Below, in pieces: positions 1-7,200 of a stretch of DNA of 20,215 bases. Position 1 is the first letter of the stretch. The number at the start of each line of letters is the position of its first letter. The translations under genes were made by a program, and so were the position numbers. The DNA lies in NCBI GenBank assembly GCA_002294665.1, contig DBFQ01000078.1, positions 1-20,215 of the forward strand, given 5' to 3'. Source of the DNA: Candidatus Aminicenantes bacterium UBA876. GTDB lineage: Bacteria > Acidobacteriota > Aminicenantia > UBA2199. The notes beneath the pieces are model-generated. The model saw nothing but the letters and a program-made list of their open reading frames with translations. It ran no database searches and was not told the origin of the DNA.

Positions 1-14
1 TTAGGACAGTAGTG

Positions 15-36
15 ATCCCAAATCCCAAACAAATTC
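15..36. repeat. 22-nt interspersed motif, inverted copy at 20048-20069
   Basis: The segment consists of two ATCCCAA-type units followed by ACAAATTC. It is identical over 22 nt to the reverse complement of 20048-20069. A diverged version in the same orientation lies at about 9543-9570. I infer an interspersed intergenic repeat family rather than a functional site. Confidence 0.8.
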
Positions 37-61
37 AAATGAACCAAGCCAAAGCGTGCTT

Positions 62-127
62 GTCATTCAGATACCCTGTCATTTATTCGCTTCGCTCATG
101 TCATTAGCTTGCTTCGCAAGCGTCATT
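62..127. repeat. GTCATT array, period mostly 22 nt
   Basis: GTCATT occurs at 62, 78, 100 and 122, with spacings of 16, 22 and 22 nt. The intervening bases vary. The third unit contains a perfect hairpin, GCTTGC-TTC-GCAAGC (107-121). The style (GTCATT plus CTTCG/GCAAG) resembles the GTCATT/GCGAAGC intergenic repeats known from many thermophile and candidate-phylum genomes, but I cannot assign it to a named family. Confidence 0.55.
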
Positions 128-170
128 GAATCGGGATGGCGAGAGGCGATTGGGAAGGGGCGATTGGCGG

Positions 171-264
171 AAAACAGGCCGGAATAATGCATAAGGAATA
201 ATGAATAAAAAACCCATGTGATTTTTGCACCTTATTCCTTATTCAGAACCGGTTCCGGCTTTTT
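171..264 (-). repeat. A/T-rich core of composite repeat (left copy)
   Basis: This segment matches the reverse complement of about 19720-19828 almost throughout. It includes a 25-nt identical run (199-223 against 19775-19799) and shared CAGGCCGGAATAATGC and GGTTCCGGCTTTTT blocks. The right copy carries a short insertion of extra AATAAGGA-like sequence. Internally, ATAAGGAATAA (191-201) pairs perfectly with TTATTCCTTAT (232-242) around a 30-nt loop. On the minus strand the core follows the GTGATG array, the same order as in the right-hand copy. Confidence 0.85.
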
Positions 265-360
265 CATCACCGAGCCGAAGGGTTCCCCATCACTCGTACC
301 CATTCGCGCCATCACCGCTCTGCAAGGTTCCCCATCACAGTCCGCCCGGTACTCCATCAC
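265..360 (-). repeat. Five-unit CATCAC (GTGATG) array, 22-23 nt period
   Basis: CATCAC starts at 265, 288, 310, 333 and 355, with spacings 23, 22, 23 and 22. The 16-17 nt between cores differ from unit to unit within the array. Some units are conserved by position in the right-hand arrays, for example those containing GGCGCGAA and CCGGG-GGACT. On the minus strand the array is preceded by a GTGAAAA-rich tract that begins at the stop codon of the gene 374-1405. Confidence 0.8.
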
Positions 361-373
361 CGTTTTTCACTTT

Positions 374-1405
374 TCACTTCTTCTTCTCCACTTTCCTTGC
401 GGCAATGCCCTCGATTCCGCTGATGGCACGATCGGAAAAGAAATCCGGCCCCGGGAACAGCGACCACGGGCCCTTGTTTTCACACAAAGCGCCATCCACC
501 AGCATGAAGGCGTTTCCGTCATTGCGGTTGAACACCTCCGCTGCGCTGAAAACCACGCGGTACCCGTCCACCGCCGTAACCACCAGATAACCTGCAGCCA
601 GGAATTCGGGTTCAGGGTTGATATAACGGCCCAGCAAAACGCTTAGGTCCCAGCCGCTGAAATCGTGAAAGCCGTGAAATCCGCGCCCACGCCCGAAAAA
701 CACCGTATGCTGGGAGATTTTCTCCGGAAACCGCGATGAATCGCGCAATATTCCCGCATCTTCGCCGAAAGCATTGAGCTTGATTTCCCGTGATGACACG
801 TAAGCCATGCCCCTGCGGATCGGGATCGTCACCTGGGCCGACCGCACCGTTATCCGGCGGGGCGCGGAAAGGTTGCGCACGTCATACAGGTCGTCGGCGC
901 AAACCAGCAGGGAGGATTCGGGAACGGCGCAGGCTGTTTTGATTTTGGTCGGCATGATGGGAGACACGCGCGTGGCCACAAGGATACGATGGGGAATGCG
1001 GGCAAAAAAGATCTCACCCCAGGATACCAGTACCACCCCTCCCCTGTCATCACGAATCTCCAGATAGAGGTCCAGCGGCGGCGGAAAAGTATCTTTATCC
1101 GTTTTGCTGATCCGGCTATGGCTCAACATATCGAAGAGGGAAACACCTTCAACACGGTAAGCCCCAACAAACTCACGACCCGCGTGATGTTGGTACGCCA
1201 AACGCACCGTCACCACATGCCGGGGTAATGTGTCCAGGTTCACCGGTCCGGGATTCGCCACTTCTCCGTCCACCACGATCTGCGGCACACTGAGTTCCAC
1301 GTAGGGCAAGCGCCCGTAGAAATCGTTCTCACCAGCGGTTGTGTCGGGAACGCCCCCCCAGAGGAAGGACGTTCCCAGCAGAAAGATGAAAAGAATCTGT
1401 TTCAT
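374..1405 (-). CDS. Exported protein with two tandem molybdopterin-binding (sulfite-oxidase-type) folds
   Basis: This is a 343-aa protein. A hydrophobic N-terminus (about residues 1-18) fits Sec export, so it probably acts in the periplasm or envelope. About residues 37-58 (VVDGEVANPGPVNLDTLP) and YRVEGVSLFDML have the pattern of the oxidoreductase molybdopterin-binding domain (PF00174-like). A second half has GWDLSVLL, DGYRVVFSAAEVF and GPWSLFPGPD with D-x-R ending, again typical of that fold. The two halves align with each other, so the protein is an internal duplication. I do not see a confident molybdenum-ligating cysteine, so enzyme activity is doubtful and a binding role is possible. 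The ATG overlaps the stop of the TonB receptor gene as ATGA and has a GAGG ribosome-binding site 8 nt upstream, so the two are translationally coupled. The 3' end runs into repeat sequence (EKKK then stop). Fold assignment is moderately sure; function is unknown. Confidence 0.7.
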   Translation of the reverse strand: MKQILFIFLLGTSFLWGGVPDTTAGENDFYGRLPYVELSVPQIVVDGEVANPGPVNLDTLPRHVVTVRLAYQHHAGREFVGAYRVEGVSLFDMLSHSRISKTDKDTFPPPLDLYLEIRDDRGGVVLVSWGEIFFARIPHRILVATRVSPIMPTKIKTACAVPESSLLVCADDLYDVRNLSAPRRITVRSAQVTIPIRRGMAYVSSREIKLNAFGEDAGILRDSSRFPEKISQHTVFFGRGRGFHGFHDFSGWDLSVLLGRYINPEPEFLAAGYLVVTAVDGYRVVFSAAEVFNRNDGNAFMLVDGALCENKGPWSLFPGPDFFSDRAISGIEGIAARKVEKKK

Positions 1406-3321
1406 TTGTATTTCCTCAAATCCACCTGCGCGCCGAAGCGGACTCCCCGCGCGCGCATGGGGAACCCGGGTTCGGTGAAGTAATCCGCGTCAAAAAGGTT
1501 TTCACCGATCAGGTACAGCATAAACCCTTTGAAACGCTTTTCCAAACGCAGGTTCACCGTGGCGTAACCGGGAATATCGATCACCTGGAACGGCGGCGCC
1601 TTGCCGAGGCTGGCCTGCGAGGATGATGCGGCCAAAGCCCAAACGGTCAGACTGAAGCCGCTGAACGGCCCCACGGTGACCAGGGTGTTGAATTGACTGG
1701 CGGGAATATAGTCCAGGGGCAGGCCGGTGTCCCGGTCCTCTGAATGCATCCACGTGTAATTCAATGAAAATTCCACTTTGCGGAAGCGGCGTGAAACGGC
1801 GGCTTCGATCCCGGCCAGCTCGGCGCGGCCGACGTTCATGTCGGTGCGGTAGCCGTCCAGGCCGCGGTAGGATTGAATCATATCCTGGATACGGTGCAGG
1901 AAAACAGCCGCCTCGATGCGCCATTTGCGCTCGAATGTAATCCCCGCTTCCAGGCTGTTACCGTATTCCGAACGCAGGTCGGGATTTCCGGACGAGCCGT
2001 AGAGAGACTTCATGGCGGGAAAACGCGATTTGTGGGCGAAAGCGGCGTGAATCGCCAGCCATTCCCGGGGCATGAAGCGCAACCCTACGATGGGGTTGAA
2101 GCGGGATTCGTTTTCACCGGAATCCTTGTACAGGGCGTCCAGACTGACTCCGGCTACAACGGTCCATTTCTGATTCAGGCGGATGTGGTCCTCAACCCCG
2201 ACGGACAGCACGCCGCGATTGTATTCCTCCCAGGGATCGCCGATATCTCCCTGTTGACGCACGATATTGTCGTTGTAGGTCAGGTTGAACTTCAGGTCAT
2301 GCCGCTCAAACAACGGATATTCACCGGATACGATCGCGCCCAGGGAGTGGTTCTTGTAAGTGGATTCCCATTGCCGCTGGCTGAAATCGTAGTCCCCGTA
2401 CTGATCAAGCACGTTGAAATGGCGGACATAATAGGTGCGTATTTTCAACACGCCGCGCTGCAGCAAAGGAAAGGTTCCGCCCAGGTTCAATTGCAGTCGC
2501 TGCCAATCCGTGAAGCGCCAGATGCGCGCTTTTAGGTACTCGGTTGCCGCCGGCAAACCGAACTCCGACTGGTTGAACATGACCTGCGCCATGATTTCCG
2601 AGTTTTCCGCAAGTGAAAAATATGCCTTGCCGTTGAGGTTTACGCGTTCATGGTCGCTGTTCTGGCGCAAAACACGCTCCCCGTCCTGGCGGATATCATA
2701 GCCGTCGGAGCGATCCATAACCGCGTCCACCTGTACCGCGAAACGTTTGAATGCCGCCCCACCCGACGCATTGAGCAGCAGGGTCTGATTGTCCCCGAAA
2801 CTGGAGTTCAGCGAAAGGTATGGCTGATCTGGACGCCGGGTCACCACATTCAGCACTCCGCCCAGGGTGTTGGCGCCGTACAGGACGGAACTCGCTCCCT
2901 TGATCACCTTGACACTATCCACATTGGCGGCGGAAATGGTTTTCAGGTCGAACGAATTAAAATAAGGTTCATACACCGGGATGCCGTCCAGCATGAGCGT
3001 GATGCGACTGGACGCCAGCCCTCGAATCATCAGGCGGGATTCATTCTTGTTGCCGTCGGTGGCGTATACGCCGGTGGTGAAATTGATCACCTCGCCCATG
3101 TGGGCCGGCGTCAACGCTTCGATCGTGGCGCGTGGAATCCGCGATACCCGGGAAATGGGCTGTTGCGCCGGGGCCTTCCCCGTCACCACGACTTCCTCGA
3201 TGATGGGTTTCTGTTTTTGTTCCGTGGCGTTTTTTTTCTCAGCCGGAGACGCGGCCGTGCCGATGATCGACATGCTCAGGATGAAGGAAAGGAAAAAACA
3301 GGACTTCTTGGATTGCACCAT
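1402..3321 (-). CDS. TonB-dependent outer-membrane receptor
   Basis: This is a 639-aa receptor for active transport of a scarce ligand across the outer membrane, driven by TonB/ExbBD. A signal peptide covers about residues 1-25. A TonB box (EEVVVTG) lies near residues 42-48. The plug domain follows (about 55-165) with RLMIRGL, LMLDGIPV and the VIKGASSVLYGANTLGGVLNVVTR region, then a beta-barrel to the C-terminus with LIGENLFDADYFTEPGFPMRARG near the end. The length is typical of cobalamin- or siderophore-type receptors, but the substrate cannot be read from sequence. I chose the ATG at 3321 because AGGAGG sits 6 nt upstream; an in-frame TTG at 3339 lies ahead of that site. It overlaps the downstream molybdopterin-fold gene by 4 nt, and that partner is the best clue to its substrate. 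A strong promoter and structured leader precede it. Confidence 0.93.
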   Translation of the reverse strand: MVQSKKSCFFLSFILSMSIIGTAASPAEKKNATEQKQKPIIEEVVVTGKAPAQQPISRVSRIPRATIEALTPAHMGEVINFTTGVYATDGNKNESRLMIRGLASSRITLMLDGIPVYEPYFNSFDLKTISAANVDSVKVIKGASSVLYGANTLGGVLNVVTRRPDQPYLSLNSSFGDNQTLLLNASGGAAFKRFAVQVDAVMDRSDGYDIRQDGERVLRQNSDHERVNLNGKAYFSLAENSEIMAQVMFNQSEFGLPAATEYLKARIWRFTDWQRLQLNLGGTFPLLQRGVLKIRTYYVRHFNVLDQYGDYDFSQRQWESTYKNHSLGAIVSGEYPLFERHDLKFNLTYNDNIVRQQGDIGDPWEEYNRGVLSVGVEDHIRLNQKWTVVAGVSLDALYKDSGENESRFNPIVGLRFMPREWLAIHAAFAHKSRFPAMKSLYGSSGNPDLRSEYGNSLEAGITFERKWRIEAAVFLHRIQDMIQSYRGLDGYRTDMNVGRAELAGIEAAVSRRFRKVEFSLNYTWMHSEDRDTGLPLDYIPASQFNTLVTVGPFSGFSLTVWALAASSSQASLGKAPPFQVIDIPGYATVNLRLEKRFKGFMLYLIGENLFDADYFTEPGFPMRARGVRFGAQVDLRKYK

Positions 3322-3344
3322 GGCAAGCCTCCTTTTCAAATTTG

Positions 3345-3431
3345 GAAGGCGATGCCGTTTCCAGCATCACCCTGTCGGTCCGGTCGCCTAGTCTTTCCGT
3401 GAAAGTCCGTAGCGGACGGGACTCGGAGGGA
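3345..3431 (-). promoter_or_regulatory. Structured 5' leader of TonB receptor operon, candidate riboswitch
   Basis: The predicted mRNA starts near 3431, leaving about 110 nt before the ATG. Visible helices in RNA order are: GTCCG-CTA-CGGAC (3417-3405), CTTTC-ACG-GAAAG (3405-3393), and a 10-bp stem AGGGTGATGC/GCATCGCCTT (3373-3364 with 3355-3346, two G-U pairs, 8-nt loop). A second CGGAC (3382-3378) competes with the first for GTCCG, so two mutually exclusive pairings exist. The stem is followed closely by the AGGAGG ribosome-binding site. The CAGGG...GCCTTCC block faintly recalls the 3' part of Moco riboswitches (RF01055), which would fit the downstream molybdopterin-fold gene. That assignment is tentative. 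Confidence 0.45.
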
Positions 3432-3437
3432 AGTCAG

Positions 3438-3466
3438 AATCTAGCACAACGCCGAGCGGTTGTCAA
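3438..3466 (-). promoter_or_regulatory. Sigma-70-type promoter of TonB receptor operon
   Basis: On the minus strand a perfect -35 TTGACA (3466-3461) is separated by exactly 17 nt from -10 TAGATT (3443-3438). The start of transcription is expected near 3431. The -35 box lies just past the stop codon of the comF-like gene (3475-3473), so the promoter occupies almost the whole intergenic start. Confidence 0.75.
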
Positions 3467-3472
3467 TCCGAT

Positions 3473-4201
3473 TCAAGGTGTTCGCGCAAGGGTGACCACG
3501 CGTACCCGTGCACCGGCGCGGGCAAGTTCCTTTGCACAGGCCTTGAGGGTGCTGCCCGTGGTGTACACATCATCCAGCAACACCACGTCACGATCCCGGA
3601 CAAACCGCGAACGGCAGCGGAACGCCCCGGCAAGGTTGCGTTTCCGAGCCGCGAGGCTCAAGGAAGCCTGGGGCGGCGTGGAACGCACCTTGACCAGGGC
3701 CTGCGGAAAATAGCCCAGATCGTGCAGGCGTGCGTAACGTCTCGCGATTTCCTTCATGGGGGAAAAGCCGCGCCGGCGACCCGGATCATCCGGAACGGGG
3801 ACAAGGATGGCCGCTTTACCCTCACGATCATGAAAAAGCGGCGGCGGCAGGCAACGAGACAACGGCCCGGCAAGCCCCATCACCCTCCCGTATTTGTAAC
3901 GCAGAATCACTTCACGAAAAATCCCCGTGTACGCGGCCACGCAACTGGTGGAAAGAAAGGGGGGCGGAGCGGACATGCATCCGGCGCAAATGCCCCCCGG
4001 GCTCGATACTGCGCATCCGCAGCGCGGACAGGCGGGATCCTGGCTGGGAGATAATTCCTTCAGGCAATGCCGGCACAACAACGATTCGCTGAAATCAACC
4101 AGCGGGCGGCCACAAACAGCACACTCCGGCTGATATAGAAAAACGCGTATCAAGTGGGCGAATCTCACGGCATTTTTTTTTAACCTCGAGAAAACGCCCA
4201 T
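3473..4201 (-). CDS. comF: ComF-family phosphoribosyltransferase-like protein
   Basis: This 242-aa protein has the normal ComF length. The N-terminal part carries CxxC pairs at C27/C30, C43/C46, C58/C61 and C72/C75, typical of the double zinc ribbon of ComF/GntX proteins. The C-terminal part has VPVP...RRRGFSP (about 134-148), the TPPQASLSLAARKRNLAGAF signature, and the PRPP-binding loop VVLLDDVYTTGST (206-218). The family is linked to DNA uptake and recombination in naturally competent bacteria, but the biochemical role of most members is unsettled; no competence genes are visible nearby. The ATG at 4201 has no clear ribosome-binding site and lies 2 nt after the T-tract of the upstream terminator, so the start is not certain. 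Codons 7-10 include a run of nine A residues. Confidence 0.9.
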   Translation of the reverse strand: MGVFSRLKKNAVRFAHLIRVFLYQPECAVCGRPLVDFSESLLCRHCLKELSPSQDPACPRCGCAVSSPGGICAGCMSAPPPFLSTSCVAAYTGIFREVILRYKYGRVMGLAGPLSRCLPPPLFHDREGKAAILVPVPDDPGRRRGFSPMKEIARRYARLHDLGYFPQALVKVRSTPPQASLSLAARKRNLAGAFRCRSRFVRDRDVVLLDDVYTTGSTLKACAKELARAGARVRVVTLARTP

Positions 4202-4202
4202 G

Positions 4203-4235
4203 AAAAAGCGGGGCCGGGAATCACCCCGGCCCCGC
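4203..4235 (-). terminator. Rho-independent terminator of the tricorn-like gene
   Basis: On the minus strand an 11-bp perfect stem GCGGGGCCGGG/CCCGGCCCCGC (4235-4225 with 4218-4208) with a 6-nt loop is followed at once by TTTTT (4207-4203). It begins 13 nt past the stop codon of the gene 4249-7551. The next gene's ATG begins two bases after the T-tract. Confidence 0.9.
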
Positions 4236-4248
4236 AGAAAATTCCCTG

Positions 4249-7200
4249 CTATTCGCCGCGGGTTCTGTCCACGGGAAATGGGCCGTGCTGGGGCCAGGAT
4301 AAAGGATTTTCGGCGATTTTTTTCATCAGGTAGTCTACGGCTGTCATCAACTGGTTGTCATGACCCTTGCGCATCTCGGCGGCGTCGAGTTCCACTTCGA
4401 TGTCGGGCTTTACGCCGACATTCTCCACCACCCATTCACCTTTTTCATTGTAAATACGGTAATCCGGCGCAGTCAGCCCACCACCGTCAATCAGAGACAG
4501 AAACTGGGATACGCCCACCAGGCCGCCCCACGTGCGGGTGCCGATGATCGGCCCCATGTTCATGAGCCTGAACTGACGCGGCAACATGTCGCCGCCGGAT
4601 CCGGCCTCGCGATTGGTCAACAGCGCCATGTGAGCCTTGAGCGCGTAGAACGGTGAAGTCTGATCCTGTGAATAACGCCTCGTCCAATAGGTGTGAGGGG
4701 TAATGGCCAGGCGCCGCAGAAACACGTAGGGGTCGAGTCCGCCGCCGTTGAAACGGCCGTCCACGACGATTCCCTGTTTGCGCGTCTGGGTAAAGAAATA
4801 CTTGGGAAACACCATCGCGGATCCGTTGTAGGTATCGGGAAGATGGAGATAGCCCAGTTTCCCGCCCGACAATTCATCCACCGTCCGCCGATTGCGTTCC
4901 ACCCAATCCACGTAACGCAGATAACTGTCATTGCGGACCGGTACCACGGTGATGGTGCGGGCGCCCTGAGCGTCGGGCCTGGAGTTGATGGTCAGTTCAA
5001 CCGGTTTTCCGGCCAGGTCGACAAAATAACTGTGAATGTTGCGACGGGTGGTCACGGCTTCGCCGTTCACCGCCAGCACGTACATGCCGTCAGCCACATT
5101 CAGGCCGGGCAGACTGAGCGGTGGAACCACTTTGCCGGTCCATTCCGGCACAGTCAGGATTCGGGCAATGCGCCAGAGGTTGTGTTGCGCGTCCGCCTTC
5201 CAGTCCACTCCCAGCACGCCGACACTGACGCGGGGGGCCTCACGCATGCGGTCTCCACCGTACACATAGGTATGCGATGTGTTCAACTCGCCGATCAGTT
5301 CTCCAATAATGAAACGGATATCCTGGCGGCAGGTAGCGCGATCCAACAGGCGCGAGTATTTTTCGCGCATGGCCGGCCAATCCACTCCATGCATATTGGG
5401 TTCGTAATAAAAATCCCGCTCAATACGCCAGGCTTCGGTAAATATCTGCCGCCACTCTTTGCGTGGATCCAGGCGCATGCGCAGGCCGGACAGGTTGAGT
5501 GGAGTTCCCGATGCCTTACGGGCTGAGCTGGAAGCCACGAACAGTTTCGTCCCTTTCTGGAAAATCAGGCTGTTACCATCATGCGCAACGGCATAACCGC
5601 TGATCTTGTCGGTCACCAGTTCAGCCTCAGCATTTTTGAAGGCAAACGCCATCAGGTCCATGGGGCCGGTTCCGCGGAATTCGAAGCGGTTGAAATCTCC
5701 TTTTTCCGAATTCAGGAAAAACAGGTGCCCGTTCGCGGCGAGCAGGCGGCGATAATTCCCCGCCGGTAACGGAAAAACTTCCACACGCTTCGCAATACCG
5801 TCAAATTCCACTTCACATCCGGGAGTCTGCTGCTTGGGCGCAACCGGCACGACCGCATCAAGCGCCACCCCTTTCGGCGGAAACAGGGCCGGCAAATCCT
5901 TTTGCAGGCTGATGCTGAAAATACCGGCCGCGTCCTTGTACACCATCTCCCACTGGAAATCACAATATGTCGGACGGAAAAAGCGGTTGGAAACAAAAAA
6001 CAGGCGTTTGCCGTCCTCCGAAAACACGGGATTAAAATCATTGTAACGCCCGTCGCTGACACATTGTGTTTTGCCGCTGCGGGTATCGAAGATATGCAAT
6101 TGGTACACGAGGTCACTATTCATTTTGGAATACGCCAGGTAACGGCTATCAGGAGACCAGGCGAAGTCGTAGATGGGCTTGAGGTCGAGCGATACATCCA
6201 CATGTTCGTACTCGGCTTTGTCCACAGTCGTGAGCTTACGGGTCTGAACGTCCAGAATATGACAATGCAGGCTGCTGTCGGCGAATGCGAGACGGCTGCT
6301 GTCGGGCGACCAGCGCAGGGTATGGCGGTAGCCATCCTGATGACTGGTCAATGTACGCGCTTTCTTTTTGCCTTCGGCATCCGCAACCACCACCTCGTAT
6401 TCACCCGTTGCATCGGATAACCAGGCCATGTGCTTGCCATCAGGCGACCAGACGGCGTCTTTGTCCCGGGCGCCGCAATCTTGGCTGAGATTGCGGGTAA
6501 CACCGTCTTTGACACGCAGGCTGAACACCTCCCCCCTGGCGGTCACCAGGGCGGTTTCACCGTCGGGTGAAAGACCGTAATGGGTGATGTACTTGTCGAC
6601 ATTGCGCATCACCGGTCGCGCCTCCGGTGCATCCGCGCGAATGGTGATCGGCAGTTTGCGGGACTGATGGGTAGTGGTATCGAGCATCCAGATATCTCCA
6701 CCCACTTCATATACGATGCGCGTTTCCCCCGCGCCGGCTCGGAGCACATCGTAGTCCCGGTGGCGGGTGACCTGCTCAATGGAACCATCTTCAGTCCCGT
6801 AACGATAAATATTGAGCACGCCATCGCGGTCGGAAACAAAATAGATTTGATCTTGAATCCACATCGGGGCGCGATCGGTTCCCGCAAAATTGGTGATATT
6901 CGTTTCTTTCAGGGTCTGCAGGTTGAAAATGTAAATTTCCTGAGCCCGGCCGCCACGATAGCGTTTCCAGGTACGGTCCTCACGCCGTGTTTTATTGTAA
7001 GCGATACGCGTGCCGTCCGCGGAAAAGCTCCCGGTTCCGGCTTCCGGCATGGGCAGTTCTTCGAGATCCGTTCCATCCGGACGGATCAGGTACAGTCGCT
7101 GGAAACGGGAATAACTATAGCGGTCGGACACAAACAGGATGCGGCCGCTCTTTTTGTGCCAGCCCAACACCTGGTCATGGGAGGGGTGCCAGGTGACGCG

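Larger units (their letters stand above)
1..373. other. Gene-free left flank made of interspersed repeats
   Basis: I see no credible gene in this stretch. Open frames here lack family resemblance and run across repeat units or antisense to the gene starting at 1405. It contains, in order, a 22-nt motif that recurs inverted near 20050, a GTCATT array with 22-nt spacing, an A/T-rich core with an 11-bp hairpin, and a CATCAC array with 22-23 nt spacing. The last two recur in inverted orientation at the right end of the window. Base composition is more A/T-rich and low-complexity than the neighbouring genes. Confidence 0.8.

Noticed and set aside
265..360. CRISPR array
   Set aside because: The conserved core is only 6 nt and the unit is 22-24 nt, so there is no repeat of CRISPR length. 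No cas genes are nearby, and spacer-like parts are partly shared between arrays.
218..646. Plus-strand frames starting in the left flank
   Set aside because: They begin in repeat sequence and continue antisense to the molybdopterin-fold gene. Composition is repeat-like, with no family signature.
3322..3440. Cobalamin, TPP, GEMM or fluoride riboswitch upstream of the TonB receptor
   Set aside because: TonB receptors often follow cobalamin riboswitches, but I do not see the conserved cobalamin box or the core sequences of the other classes. I keep only a generic structured-leader call with a tentative Moco comparison.
4693..5526. Plus-strand open frame of 277 codons opposite the tricorn gene
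   Set aside because: It is antisense to conserved PDZ/S41 coding sequence, with no motif and no convincing ribosome-binding site.
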